Positions 17,452-27,273 of a stretch of DNA of 64,000 bases are shown here, piece by piece. Every line of letters begins with the position of its first letter. Position 1 is the stretch's first letter. This DNA comes from Rhizobiaceae bacterium (GTDB taxonomy: Bacteria; Pseudomonadota; Alphaproteobacteria; Rhizobiales; Rhizobiaceae), in NCBI GenBank assembly GCA_023953845.1, contig JAMLJC010000001.1, positions 930,001-994,000 on the forward strand, given 5' to 3'. The translations under genes were made by a program, and so were the position numbers. The notes beneath the pieces are model-generated. The model ran no database searches. It saw nothing but the letters and a program-made list of their open reading frames with translations, and was not told the origin of the DNA.

Positions 17452-18105
17452 TCAGCCGTTCCCGGATGACGCGCCGATCACTTTTTCGACAAATGGCAGC
17501 ATGCGCTCCACCATGATGTCGACGCCTTCGGCGGTTGGATGAATGCCGTCGGATTGCAGCAGTTTCAGGTCCGCCGCCACCCCGTCGAGGAAAAACGGAT
17601 AGAGCGGCACGCCGTATTTTTCCGCGAGCCTCGGATAGATGCCGTTGAAAGCCTCGGCGTATTCCGGGCCGAGATTGGGGGCGGCCAGCATGCCGACGAG
17701 CAGCACACGGATGCCGCGCTCGTTCAGCCGCGAAAGAATGGCGTCAAGGTTCTTTTCCGTGAGTTCCGGCGCGATTCCGCGCAGCATGTCGTTGCCGCCG
17801 AGTTCCAGAACCACCAGGTCGGTGCCGTCAGACACGGACCAGTCAAGACGGGCCAGCCCGCCGCTGGTCGTATCGCCCGACACCCCGGCCCCCGCCACCT
17901 CGACGTCCAGTCCCTTCGCCTTCAGAGCCACCTGGAGCTTCTCTGGAAAACTCTCGCCGGGACCGAGTTGGTAGCCCGCCATCAGGCTGTCGCCGAAGCC
18001 GACGATACGATATGGCTCCGCGCCGGCCGACCTCGCCACGCCGAAGGCTGCGATTGCCAGAATGGCGAAGAATGCGAATAAGCGTTTGAAAGGCATTTTG
18101 CGCAA
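17452..18105 (-). CDS. GDSL-type esterase/lysophospholipase (TesA-like)
   Basis: This is a 217-aa exported SGNH hydrolase. The signal peptide is about residues 1-29. Block I VGFGDSLMAGY gives nucleophile Ser40, GGND (103-106) is block III, and SDGIHP supplies Asp186 and His189. This matches arylesterase/TesA multifunctional thioesterase-lysophospholipase L1, located in the periplasm. It is divergent from the YbbA/YbbP-like ABC pair 52 bases away, the same association as tesA-ybbA-ybbP in enterobacteria. An ATG three codons in (MPFKRLF) is an alternative start. Confidence 0.9.
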   Translation of the reverse strand: MRKMPFKRLFAFFAILAIAAFGVARSAGAEPYRIVGFGDSLMAGYQLGPGESFPEKLQVALKAKGLDVEVAGAGVSGDTTSGGLARLDWSVSDGTDLVVLELGGNDMLRGIAPELTEKNLDAILSRLNERGIRVLLVGMLAAPNLGPEYAEAFNGIYPRLAEKYGVPLYPFFLDGVAADLKLLQSDGIHPTAEGVDIMVERMLPFVEKVIGASSGNG

Positions 18106-18157
18106 CCCATATCAGGCGGAACGATCCCCGCGTCCCGCAATATAGGACCTATCCTCC

Positions 18158-18859
18158 GTGACAGAAGCCGTCATCGAATTGCGGGATGTCTCCCTGACGC
18201 TCGGCGAGGGAGCGTCGTCCGTCCATGTGCTGAAGGGCATAACGCTCGATCTCGCCGCCGGCGAGGCGACCGGCATCGTCGGCCCGTCCGGTTCCGGCAA
18301 GTCGACGCTGCTCATGGTGCTGGCCGGGCTGGAAAAGGTCGATTCCGGCACGGTGAAGATCGCCGGCGAGGTCCTGAACGGCAAGAGCGAGGACCGGATC
18401 GCCGCCTTTCGGGGTCGCACCATCGGCATCGTCTTCCAGTCCTTCCACCTGATCCCGAACATGACGGCGCTGGAAAACGTCGCCGTTCCGCTGGAGCTTG
18501 CCGGACGGCGCGACGCTTTCGAGGTCGCCGAGCGCGAGCTTGCCGCCGTCGGCCTGTCGCAGCGCCTGACCCACTATCCCGGCGAGCTTTCCGGTGGAGA
18601 GCAGCAGCGCGTGGCGATCGCGCGCGCCCTCGCCCCGGAGCCGCGCATTCTGATCGCCGACGAGCCGACCGGCAATCTCGACCAGGCAACGGGCCGGCAG
18701 ATCGCCGACCTGCTTTTCGCCAAGGCCGCCGAACGCGGCATGACGCTGGTTCTGGTGACGCATGACCCGGCGCTCGCCGCCCGCTGCGACCGTCAGGTCG
18801 CGATGCGCTCTGGACGGATCGAGGCGGCCGAGCGGCCGGCACTCCGGATGCCGGCATGA
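18158..18859 (+). CDS. ABC transporter ATP-binding protein, YbbA/LolD-like
   Basis: This is a 233-aa ATPase of the MacB/LolD/YbbA type. Walker A GPSGSGKST is at 42-50, Q-loop VFQSFHLIPNMTALENV follows, the signature LSGGEQQR is at 144-151 and Walker B LIADEP at 165-170. The start is a GTG. It overlaps the permease gene by 4 bases (ATGA). Paired with an FtsX-type permease and a divergent TesA-like esterase, it fits the YbbAP system, which is thought to move or extract lipophilic molecules at the inner membrane. Confidence 0.93.
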   Translation: MTEAVIELRDVSLTLGEGASSVHVLKGITLDLAAGEATGIVGPSGSGKSTLLMVLAGLEKVDSGTVKIAGEVLNGKSEDRIAAFRGRTIGIVFQSFHLIPNMTALENVAVPLELAGRRDAFEVAERELAAVGLSQRLTHYPGELSGGEQQRVAIARALAPEPRILIADEPTGNLDQATGRQIADLLFAKAAERGMTLVLVTHDPALAARCDRQVAMRSGRIEAAERPALRMPA

Positions 18860-21399
18860 CCAGCACCCTTCCCCTCGCATTTCGCTTCGCGTTGCGCGAA
18901 ATGCGCGGTGGCCTTTCCGGCTTCCTGATCTTCATCGTCTGCATCGCGCTTGGCGTCGCTGCAATCGGCGGCGTCAATTCGGTGGCCAACGCCATTTCCG
19001 AGAGCGTCGCCGATCAGGGACAGGTGCTTCTGGGCGGCGACGCGCGCTTCGAGCTCAATCAACGGGAGGCGTCGCCGCAGGAACTGGAGTACCTGCAAGG
19101 CCTTGGCGCTGTGGCCCACAGCGCAGGCATGCGCTCCATGGCGCGGCTGCCGGATGGCTCGAACCAGGCGCTGGTCGAAGTGAAGGCCGTCGACGCGGCC
19201 TACCCTCTCTTCGGCGCGCTCGTCACGGAGCCACAGCTCGCGACGCCGGAGCTTTTCGCCGAGCGCGGCGGCGTCTACGGAGCGGCGGCGCCCGACCTGC
19301 TGTTCGAACGTCTTGGCCTGCCGCTGAACGCCCGGATCAAGCTCGGCACCGCGACGTTCGAATTGCGGGTAAAACTCGTGACCGAACCCGACGCCGTATC
19401 CGACGGCTTCGGCTTCGCGCCCCGTCTGATGGTTTCGCTCGACGGCTTGCGCGCCGCCGGCCTTATCCAGCCCGGAAGCCTTGTCGAACATGCCTACAAG
19501 TTGCGCCTGCCGGCCGGAACCACGGCGTCGCAGCTCGCCGCGATCATGGAACGCACCGGCGAAAAGTTCCCGGAGGCCGGCTGGTCGACCCGCACGCGCA
19601 CCAGTGCCGCGCCGGCGCTTGCCTCCAACATCCAGCGCTTCTCGCAGTTCCTGACCCTGGTCGGGCTGACTGCGCTTGTCGTTGGCGGGGTCGGCGTCGC
19701 CAATGCGGTGCGCGCCTATCTCGACGGCAAGCGCGCTGTCATCGCCACCTTCAAGAGCCTCGGCGCCTCCGGCGGCTTCGTCTTTCAGGTCTATCTCGTC
19801 CAGATCCTCGTCATCGCCGCCATCGCCATCGTCTTCGGCCTGATCGTGGGCGCGCTGATGCCCTTCGCCGCCGGCGCCTTCCTGCAATCCTTCATCCCCG
19901 TTCCGGCCGATCCACGTCTCTATCCCGGCGCGCTGGCGCTGGCGGCGCTGTTCGGCGTGATGGTCACGCTCGTCTTCGCGCTGCTGCCGCTCGGGCGCGC
20001 CCGCGATGTGCCGGCCACCGCGCTTTTCCGCGAACTCGGTTTCGAGGGACGCGGTTTTCCGCGCGCGCCCTATGTGATCGCCGCCCTGCTGATCGCCGCC
20101 ACGCTCGCCGTCATCTCGATCTGGATGGCGGCGGACCGCCGTGTCGCCTGGATCTTCGTCGTGGCGGCGGTCGTGTCCTTCATCGTCCTGCGCGGCGTTG
20201 GCGCCGTGGTGCAGGCCGTTGCCCGCCGCAGCCCGCGCGTCCGCTCGACCGCGCTTCGTCTTGCCATCGGCAACATCCACCGGCCCGGCGCGCTGACGCC
20301 CTCGGCGGTGCTGTCGCTCGGCCTCGGCCTCACCCTTCTGGTCACGCTGGCGCTGATCGACGGCAATCTGACGCGCCAGATCGCCGGCAACCTACCCGAA
20401 CAGGCGCCGAACTTCTTCTTCGTCGACATACAGAGCGGCGAGGTCGAGCAGTTCGCCAGCCTGGTGAAATCGGAAGCGCCGAATGGCGATCTGATGCGCG
20501 TGCCCATGCTGCGCGGCCGCATCATGGCGATAAACGGCAAGGATGTGCGGGAAATCAGCGTGCCGCCGGAGGGGGCATGGGTGCTGCGCGGCGACCGCGG
20601 CATCACCTATTCCGAGACCCTGCCCGAAAACGCCACGCTTTTCCGGGGCGACTGGTGGCCCGCGAACTATTCGGGCGAGCCGCTGGTCTCCTTTTCGGCC
20701 GAGGAGGCAGGCCAGCTCGGGCTGAAGATCGGCGACAGCGTGACCGTCAACGTGCTCGGCCGCAACGTTACTGCAAAAATCGCCAATCTGCGGCAGGTCG
20801 AGTGGGAATCGCTCTCCATCAACTTCGTCATGGTGTTCTCGCCCAATACCTTTGCGGGCGCCCCGCATGCATGGCTGGCGACGCTCACCGACCGCGAGGC
20901 GACGCCCGCCGATGAATCCCGCATCCTCAACGGCGTCACCCGCGCCTTCCCGACCGTGACGACGGTGCGCGTCAAGGATGCGCTGGAAGTCGTCAACGGC
21001 CTCGTCGCGCAGCTCGGCGTCGCCATTCGCGCCGCTGCCGGCGTCGCGCTGATCGCGTCGGTGCTGGTGCTGGCGGGCGCGCTCGCGGCCGGCAACCGCG
21101 CCCGCATCCACGACGCGGTCGTGCTCAAGACGCTGGGTGCGACACGAAAGACGCTGATCGCAGCCTTCTCGCTCGAATATCTGTTGATCGGCCTCGCAAC
21201 CGCCGTCTTCGCGCTCGCCGCAGGAGGCGTGGCGGCATGGTTCGTCGTGACCCGCATCATGAACCTGCCTTCGGCTTTCCTGCCGGAAGTGGCGGTCGGC
21301 ACCATCGTCTTTGCCCTCGTGCTGACCATCGGCATCGGGCTTGCCGGAACCTGGCGCGTGCTCGGGCACAAGGCCGCCCCGGTATTGCGGGAACTGTAG
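18856..21399 (+). CDS. FtsX-family ABC permease, YbbP-like
   Basis: This is an 847-aa inner-membrane permease with ten or so helices arranged as two FtsX modules. An N-terminal helix (about 15-35) leads to a large periplasmic domain (35-250). Helices follow near 260-285, 310-340, 360-385, 410-430 and 435-460. A second periplasmic domain spans about 490-715, and three final helices cover 725-840. The size and layout match YbbP. It is coupled to the ATPase gene by ATGA overlap. The substrate is not established; lipid-like molecules are suggested by the TesA-like neighbour. Confidence 0.9.
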   Translation: MTSTLPLAFRFALREMRGGLSGFLIFIVCIALGVAAIGGVNSVANAISESVADQGQVLLGGDARFELNQREASPQELEYLQGLGAVAHSAGMRSMARLPDGSNQALVEVKAVDAAYPLFGALVTEPQLATPELFAERGGVYGAAAPDLLFERLGLPLNARIKLGTATFELRVKLVTEPDAVSDGFGFAPRLMVSLDGLRAAGLIQPGSLVEHAYKLRLPAGTTASQLAAIMERTGEKFPEAGWSTRTRTSAAPALASNIQRFSQFLTLVGLTALVVGGVGVANAVRAYLDGKRAVIATFKSLGASGGFVFQVYLVQILVIAAIAIVFGLIVGALMPFAAGAFLQSFIPVPADPRLYPGALALAALFGVMVTLVFALLPLGRARDVPATALFRELGFEGRGFPRAPYVIAALLIAATLAVISIWMAADRRVAWIFVVAAVVSFIVLRGVGAVVQAVARRSPRVRSTALRLAIGNIHRPGALTPSAVLSLGLGLTLLVTLALIDGNLTRQIAGNLPEQAPNFFFVDIQSGEVEQFASLVKSEAPNGDLMRVPMLRGRIMAINGKDVREISVPPEGAWVLRGDRGITYSETLPENATLFRGDWWPANYSGEPLVSFSAEEAGQLGLKIGDSVTVNVLGRNVTAKIANLRQVEWESLSINFVMVFSPNTFAGAPHAWLATLTDREATPADESRILNGVTRAFPTVTTVRVKDALEVVNGLVAQLGVAIRAAAGVALIASVLVLAGALAAGNRARIHDAVVLKTLGATRKTLIAAFSLEYLLIGLATAVFALAAGGVAAWFVVTRIMNLPSAFLPEVAVGTIVFALVLTIGIGLAGTWRVLGHKAAPVLREL

Positions 21400-21536
21400 A
21401 TCCGCCGCACGCCGACAGGCAGCTCGCGGCGGCGAACGCCTTTGCGCGTTAGGCATCGTATGAAAAATGCGTGATCACCTTGTCTTGCAGGCGGCGACGG
21501 GTCTTGTTCTTGTCGTGAAGACACATCATATTCAGC

Positions 21537-21590
21537 CGCAGGCATGCTGGAGTCCCGCCAGCGGCGCCTGGACGCGTGCTTGAGCCTGCG
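21537..21590 (+). ncRNA. ybhL-type structured leader RNA
   Basis: A compact stem encloses the region: CGCAGGC (21537-21543) pairs with GCCTGCG (21584-21590), with CATGC/GCGTG continuing inward. Within it CTGG/CCAG (about 21547-21561) forms a hairpin. It ends 38 bases before the ATG of a Bax-inhibitor-1/YbhL family gene. A conserved cis RNA called the ybhL motif is known upstream of exactly this gene in alphaproteobacteria, so the position supports the call. The motif match itself needs a covariance search. Confidence 0.55.
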
Positions 21591-21628
21591 ACCGACACCC
21601 GACGGGACAGAAGCAACAGAGGAAATCA

Positions 21629-22408
21629 ATGGCTGAACCCCTCCGCAACTACCAGACGCGCGTAGCGGCCGGCGCGCGTGCCGACGCGGCGATCGATCAG
21701 GGCCTGCGCGCCTACATGCTCAAGGTCTACAACCTCATGGCGATGGGCCTTGCGATCACCGGTGTCGCGGCGCTCGCCATGGTCATGCTGGCGACGACCA
21801 ACGATCCGTCTCAGGCTGTGGCGACGCTCGGCAACGGCAAGATGCTCACCGGCATCGGCTACGCGGTCTTCGCATCGCCGCTGCGCTGGCTCATCATCCT
21901 TGCTCCGCTGGCGATGGTGTTCTTCCTGGCGTTCCGAGTCCACAAGATGAGCGTTGCGGCAGCGCAGACCACTTTCTGGGTCTATGCCGCGCTGGTCGGC
22001 CTGTCGCTGTCGTCGATCTTTCTGGTCTACACGACCGCGAGCATCGTCCAGACCTTCTTCGTGACCGCTGCCGCCTTCGGCGCCCTGTCGCTCTTCGGCT
22101 ACACGACGAAGCGCGATCTGACGGCCATGGGCTCGTTCCTGATCATGGGCGTGTTCGGCATCATCATCGCGATGCTGGTCAACATCTTCCTGCAGTCGTC
22201 TGCCCTGCAGTTCGCCATCTCGGCGATCGGCGTGCTGGTCTTCTCGGGCCTGACCGCCTACGACACGCAGAAGATCAAGGAGATGTACTGGGAAGGCGAT
22301 GACGTCCTGGTCGCGGGCCGCAAGGCGATCATGGGCGCGCTGACGCTCTACCTGGACTTCATCAACCTCTTCACCTTCCTGCTGCAGTTCCTGGGCAACC
22401 GCGAGTAA
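21629..22408 (+). CDS. Bax inhibitor-1/YccA family membrane protein
   Basis: This is a 259-aa integral membrane protein of the TMBIM/YbhL/YccA family with seven hydrophobic segments. Family marks are RAYMLKVYNLMAMGLAITG at the N-terminus, VLVFSGLTAYDTQKIKEMYW with the conserved YDTQ, and LYLDFINLFTFLLQFLG at the C-terminus. Members modulate proton/calcium leak or the FtsH protease. The ribosome site AGAGGAA precedes the ATG by 6 bases. A structured leader lies upstream and a very strong terminator downstream, so it is a single-gene unit. Confidence 0.95.
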   Translation: MAEPLRNYQTRVAAGARADAAIDQGLRAYMLKVYNLMAMGLAITGVAALAMVMLATTNDPSQAVATLGNGKMLTGIGYAVFASPLRWLIILAPLAMVFFLAFRVHKMSVAAAQTTFWVYAALVGLSLSSIFLVYTTASIVQTFFVTAAAFGALSLFGYTTKRDLTAMGSFLIMGVFGIIIAMLVNIFLQSSALQFAISAIGVLVFSGLTAYDTQKIKEMYWEGDDVLVAGRKAIMGALTLYLDFINLFTFLLQFLGNRE

Positions 22409-22475
22409 TCGCGCCCGACACATCAGGGTGAACGTTGAAAAGAGACGGCTGCGCAGCAGCCGTACCGAAACAGTC

Positions 22476-22510
22476 AGAGGCTCCGGGATCACCGGAGCCT
22501 CTTTTGTTTT
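22476..22510 (+). terminator. Rho-independent terminator
   Basis: An 11-bp perfect stem AGAGGCTCCGG (22476-22486) / CCGGAGCCTCT (22492-22502), with loop GATCA, runs into TTTTGTTTT. It ends the Bax-inhibitor-1 family gene. Confidence 0.92.
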
Positions 22511-22605
22511 CGGCTGCGGTAGGTCGATCCTCTTCCTAAAGGCCGCGACGTCATGACGATCATCAAGATAATCGGACAAACACGAATGCGGTTTCGCCCG
22601 CACGA

Positions 22606-22645
22606 TGCAACGAAAATGGCCGCCCCGTTTCGGAAGCGGCCATTT
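22606..22645 (-). terminator. Rho-independent terminator after rplS
   Basis: On the minus strand AAATGGCCGC and GCGGCCATTT (22636-22645 and 22614-22623) form a 10-bp stem with a 12-base loop, followed by TTCGTTG. It lies 41 bases after the rplS stop. Confidence 0.75.
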
Positions 22646-22685
22646 GCTCATTCGGCCGGATCTTGGCGATCCGGAATGAAAAATC

Positions 22686-23180
22686 TTACTTGGCTTCCGC
22701 AGCCTCGGCAGCAGCCTTCTCGGCAGCCAGAGCCTGTGCGGCCGCGACCTTCTCGGCCTCCAGCTTCGCCTTTTCGGCGGCGAGCGCATCACGCTCGGCA
22801 TCGTTCAGCTTGCGGGCACGGACGCCGGAATTCTCGACGATACGGGCCGACTTGCCGCGACGGTCACGCAGGTAATACAGCTTGGCGCGGCGCACCTTGC
22901 CGCGGCGCACGACCTCGACGCCTTCGACCAGCGGCGAGTAGACCGGGAACACGCGCTCCACGCCTTCGCCGTAGGAGATCTTGCGGACGGTGAAATTTTC
23001 CTGGAAGCCGGAACCGGAGCGGGCGATGACGACGCCCTCATAGGCCTGCACGCGCGTACGCGTGCCTTCCGTGACGCGCACCTGCACACGCACGGTGTCG
23101 CCGGCCTGAAATTCCGGGAGCTTGCGCTTGGCTTCGATCTTGGCGGCCTGCTCGGCCTCGAGCTGACGGATGATGTCCAT
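22686..23180 (-). CDS. rplS: 50S ribosomal protein L19
   Basis: This is large-subunit protein L19 at the subunit interface. Core motifs are FQAGDTVRVQVRVTEGTRTR, AYEGVVIARSG, FTVRKISYGEGVERVFPVYSP and VRRAKLYYLRDRRGKSARI. At 164 aa it is longer than the roughly 115-aa core because of an Ala/Glu/Lys-rich helical tail. Such tails are frequent in Hyphomicrobiales. It lies 122 bases downstream of trmD in the rimM-trmD-rplS unit and has a terminator after it. Confidence 0.97.
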   Translation of the reverse strand: MDIIRQLEAEQAAKIEAKRKLPEFQAGDTVRVQVRVTEGTRTRVQAYEGVVIARSGSGFQENFTVRKISYGEGVERVFPVYSPLVEGVEVVRRGKVRRAKLYYLRDRRGKSARIVENSGVRARKLNDAERDALAAEKAKLEAEKVAAAQALAAEKAAAEAAEAK

Positions 23181-23302
23181 CTCAAAAGTCCACTTCTTGT
23201 TGTTCCAACAGCCAGAGCGCCATCTCTCGCCGCGCAGTTCGTTCGACCGCTTGGCTATGTCGTTCAGGTCTTTCGACCATCCCGGCAGGGGCGACTACAC
23301 CG

Positions 23303-24151
23303 TCATTCGTTGACGGGACCGGAGGATTCTCCGCCGGTTCGGCCGCGCTCATACACAGTTGCCAGGCATTTGTCACCTGCCGGCCCCGATTTTTCATGCC
23401 CGGAGCGCCCGGATTCCGCCCGATCCCTCGCTTCCAGCAGGTCCGGGCGACGCTCCCGCGTCAGCTCCAGCGCCTTCTCGCGCCGCCACGCCGCGATTTT
23501 CGCGTGATTGCCGGAAATCAGCACGTCGGGAATGGCCCGCCCCTCGAACAGCTGCGGGCGGGTATAGTGCGGATGTTCGAGCAATCCATTCTCGAAACTC
23601 TCCTCCTCGCCGGACGCATCGTTGCCCATGACGCCGGGCAGCAGCCGCACAACGGCGTCGAGCAGCACCAGCGCCGCCGGTTCGCCACCGGAGAGGATGT
23701 AATCACCGATTGAAACCTCTTCGAGGCTCCTCGCTTCGATGACGCGCTGGTCGACGCCCTCGAAACGGCCGCACAGGATGGTAACGCCGGGGCCCGCGGC
23801 CAGTTCGCGCACCCGTGCCTGCGTCAGGGGTCGTCCGCGCGGGCTCATCAGCAGGCGCGGCCGATCGTCGCCGGGCGGCGAGACATGATCGATGGCGCGG
23901 GCCAGCACGTCGGCGCGCATCACCATGCCCGCGCCGCCACCCGCCGGCGTGTCATCGACGGAACGGTGCCTGTCCATGGCGAAGTCGCGGATCTGGGTGG
24001 TCTCCAGCATCCACGTGCCGTCCTGCAGCGCCTTGCCAGCCAGCGACTGCCCAAGCACGCCGGGAAACATCTCCGGATAAAGCGTCAGCACGCTGGCACG
24101 GAATGGCATACGCGCGCTGCCGGAACCGGGCGCGTCTTCCTGTTCAGGCAT
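23303..24151 (-). CDS. trmD: tRNA (guanine-N1)-methyltransferase
   Basis: TrmD methylates G37 of tRNAs to prevent frameshifting. Its SPOUT-fold motifs are complete: LTLYPEMFPG, TPAGGGAGMVMRAD, LLMSPRGRPLTQ, ILCGRFEGVDQRVIE, EVSIGDYILSGGE and HYTRPQLFEGR. The open frame begins at 24151 (282 aa). An ATG 14 codons in (24109, MPFRASVLTLYPE) fits family starts better, and neither has a clear ribosome site. The C-terminus carries an extra hydrophilic tail of about 35 residues. It sits 20 bases after rimM. Confidence 0.95.
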   Translation of the reverse strand: MPEQEDAPGSGSARMPFRASVLTLYPEMFPGVLGQSLAGKALQDGTWMLETTQIRDFAMDRHRSVDDTPAGGGAGMVMRADVLARAIDHVSPPGDDRPRLLMSPRGRPLTQARVRELAAGPGVTILCGRFEGVDQRVIEARSLEEVSIGDYILSGGEPAALVLLDAVVRLLPGVMGNDASGEEESFENGLLEHPHYTRPQLFEGRAIPDVLISGNHAKIAAWRREKALELTRERRPDLLEARDRAESGRSGHEKSGPAGDKCLATVYERGRTGGESSGPVNE

Positions 24152-24171
24152 GCGGCAGCGCGTCCATGAGC

Positions 24172-24792
24172 TTAACGGTTGCCGCCGGCATCGGCAGGGC
24201 CGCGCGGACGACGTTTCGGGTCGAAGCCGCTTCGGGCGGCGTAGCTGGCGGGTGCACCCTCGATGTCGCTGTCGTCGGTCTCAACGAGGCCGGCCGCGGC
24301 CGGATCGATGCGGAGATAGCCGGCGGCCACGGCCACTTCCGGCACGGCGGCAGCGGAAAACGGGACCAGCACCTCGTGCCGGCCGGCAAGGGCGATCTCC
24401 AGAATATCGCCGCCTCCGAAATTCTGCACCGCCGTCACACGGCCGATTTCCGCACCCGTATCGTCACGCACCTTCAGGCCGACAAGGTCGGCGTGATAGA
24501 ATTCGTCGTGGTCATTATCGTCCGGCAGGACGGAGCGATCGACGAAAAGCTCGGTATTGGTGAGCGCTTCCGCTGCCGTGCGGTCGTTCACGCCCTTGAG
24601 ACGCACGATCACGACGTTGTTGGCGGGACGGATGTCGGCGATGGTGAACTTGCGGCCGTCTTTTGTATGCAACGGCCCGTAGTCCGCCAGCGCCATCGGA
24701 TCGCCGGTAAAACTCTTGACCCGCAACTCACCCTTGATGCCGTGGGCAGCACCGATGACAGCCATCTGGACCGGGTTTTTCAATGATGACAT
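24172..24792 (-). CDS. rimM: Ribosome maturation factor RimM
   Basis: RimM binds S19 and assists maturation of the 30S head. This 206-aa protein has the N-terminal MAVIGAAHGIKGELRVKSFT and VIVRLKGVNDRTAAEALTN. The PRC-barrel half includes FYHADLVGLKV and EVLVPFSAAAVPEV. A low-complexity Arg/Gly tail ends it. AAGGAG stands 9 bases before the ATG. Its usual upstream partner rpsP is elsewhere on the other strand. It is divergent from xerC across 104 bases. Confidence 0.95.
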   Translation of the reverse strand: MSSLKNPVQMAVIGAAHGIKGELRVKSFTGDPMALADYGPLHTKDGRKFTIADIRPANNVVIVRLKGVNDRTAAEALTNTELFVDRSVLPDDNDHDEFYHADLVGLKVRDDTGAEIGRVTAVQNFGGGDILEIALAGRHEVLVPFSAAAVPEVAVAAGYLRIDPAAAGLVETDDSDIEGAPASYAARSGFDPKRRPRGPADAGGNR

Positions 24793-24896
24793 GGCCGAAC
24801 TCCTTGCCGGGTTCTAGAGCAAGACGGGGTTGGATTGAAGCCTTCACGCTCCGCTAACCCGAACCCGCGACACTGCCCGTACTGAAAGGTGATTTC

Positions 24897-25841
<945 letters not shown>

Positions 25842-25890
25842 ACGGCGCGATTAACGATTTCTAGCGCAGTTGAAGGCTAGAATCGCGGCC

Positions 25891-26958
25891 ATGAAATCTG
25901 CCCTTGTCCTTGCCGATCGGTATTCCGACGCAGCCTTGAAGCTGCTCGTGTCGATCAATGTGCTGTTCCTCCTGTCCTTTACGATCGTGCTGCTGATCGC
26001 GACCGGACAGGCGCGCGCCGAGACTCCGGCCTGCACCGGACGGAGCGTAATGGAGGAACTGGCCGCAGGGAAACCGGCGGAGCTGGCGAGGATCGAAGCC
26101 GAAGCCGCCAAGGTCATCAATGGCGACAGGCTGCTTTGGAAGATCGAGAAGGAAGGCGTCGAACCCTCCTATCTGTTCGGCACCATGCATATGACCGATC
26201 CGCGCGTCACCGCGCTGACGCCCGCCGCGCAGACGGCGTTCGAAGGGGCAAGGACGGTCGTCATCGAAACGACGGATGTCCTCGACAAATCGCAGATGGC
26301 GGCGGCTCTCGCGAAGCAGCCGGAATTGATGATGTTCACTGACAGCACGACGCTCACCTCGCTGCTGTCTCCCGAGGACAGGGCTATACTGGAAAAGGGT
26401 CTGGCAGAGCGCGGTATTCCGCTCGCGAGCGTCATCAAAATGAAGCCGTGGATGCTGGCCGCGATGGTCGCGCTGCCTGCCTGCGAGATGGCGCGTCAGG
26501 CTTCCGGGGCTCCCGTGCTCGACGTCAAGCTCGCGGAAGAAGCTAAGGCCGACGGCAAGGCGCTCAAGGGGCTGGAAAGCGTCACCGACCAGCTCGGCGC
26601 GATGGCTTCGCTGCCGATGGAGTTTCACATACGCGGCCTGGTCGATTCCCTGACGCTCGGCGACCGGATGGACGACATCATGGAAACGATGATCGAGTTT
26701 TATGAACGCGAGCAGATCGCGATGATCGTGCCGCTTATCAATGCGGTGACGCAGGAGGCGGGGGCGGACAATTCCGGCTACGCCGATTTCGAACAGACGA
26801 TGATCACGGCGCGCAACGCGACGATGGCGAGCCATGCCGCGCCGATTATCGATCAGGGCGGAGCATTCATCGCGGTCGGCGCGCTGCATCTGCCGGGTCC
26901 GGACGGTGTCGTCGAGCGCCTCCGCAAGGCTGGCTACACGCTGACGCCGGAAAGCTAG
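25891..26958 (+). CDS. TraB/GumN family protein
   Basis: This is a 355-aa protein of the TraB/GumN (Tiki-like) family, some members of which are metalloproteases. The conserved motifs are LFGTMHMTDPR, a Glu in VVIETTD, and the C-terminal AVGALHLPG, which contribute likely metal-binding His and Glu. One hydrophobic segment (about residues 17-42, ending ARAE) is a long signal peptide or anchor, so the domain is periplasmic. The ATG at 25891 is preferred over the in-frame TTG at 25870. The substrate is unknown. Confidence 0.85.
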   Translation: MKSALVLADRYSDAALKLLVSINVLFLLSFTIVLLIATGQARAETPACTGRSVMEELAAGKPAELARIEAEAAKVINGDRLLWKIEKEGVEPSYLFGTMHMTDPRVTALTPAAQTAFEGARTVVIETTDVLDKSQMAAALAKQPELMMFTDSTTLTSLLSPEDRAILEKGLAERGIPLASVIKMKPWMLAAMVALPACEMARQASGAPVLDVKLAEEAKADGKALKGLESVTDQLGAMASLPMEFHIRGLVDSLTLGDRMDDIMETMIEFYEREQIAMIVPLINAVTQEAGADNSGYADFEQTMITARNATMASHAAPIIDQGGAFIAVGALHLPGPDGVVERLRKAGYTLTPES

Positions 26959-27071
26959 GGTCGCTCGTCTCCGGTGCCCGTTTCGTTGCCGGAACGAGGG
27001 GCGCCGTTGATCCAGGTCAAGGCATGGCCGGTGGCCCTCGCTACGATGATCTCCAAAAGGGAGATCGCCGC

Positions 27072-27176
27072 ATGCCGTCCGACACACTCATGATGCTCAT
27101 TCCCGTCTTTGGAGCGTTCGCGTTCTTTGCGGTGTCGCTTATCTATGCGGACATGACTTGGCGTCCGAAGCGCTGA
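27072..27176 (+). CDS. 34-aa single-pass membrane peptide
   Basis: This short ORF encodes a 34-aa peptide with one hydrophobic helix (MLIPVFGAFAFFAVSLIYAD) and a positively charged C-terminus (WRPKR). It has a good ribosome site, AAAAGGGAG, 8 bases before the ATG, which supports translation. The arrangement suggests a small inner-membrane regulator or subunit. I recognise no family. It lies alone between the TraB/GumN gene and another small gene. Confidence 0.55.
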   Translation: MPSDTLMMLIPVFGAFAFFAVSLIYADMTWRPKR

Positions 27177-27273
27177 GCGCGACATACTGACGACATTCAC
27201 AAAAAGCGTGATTTGCCACTTGGTCAGGGTCTGTTACCCTTGTGTCCTCGATATCGAGCAGAGGAGAACACCC

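Noticed and set aside
18762..20915. 717-codon frame overlapping the YbbP-like permease on the same strand
   Set aside because: A frame-shifted reading of the permease gene, rich in Arg/Ala/Pro, with no hydrophobic pattern.
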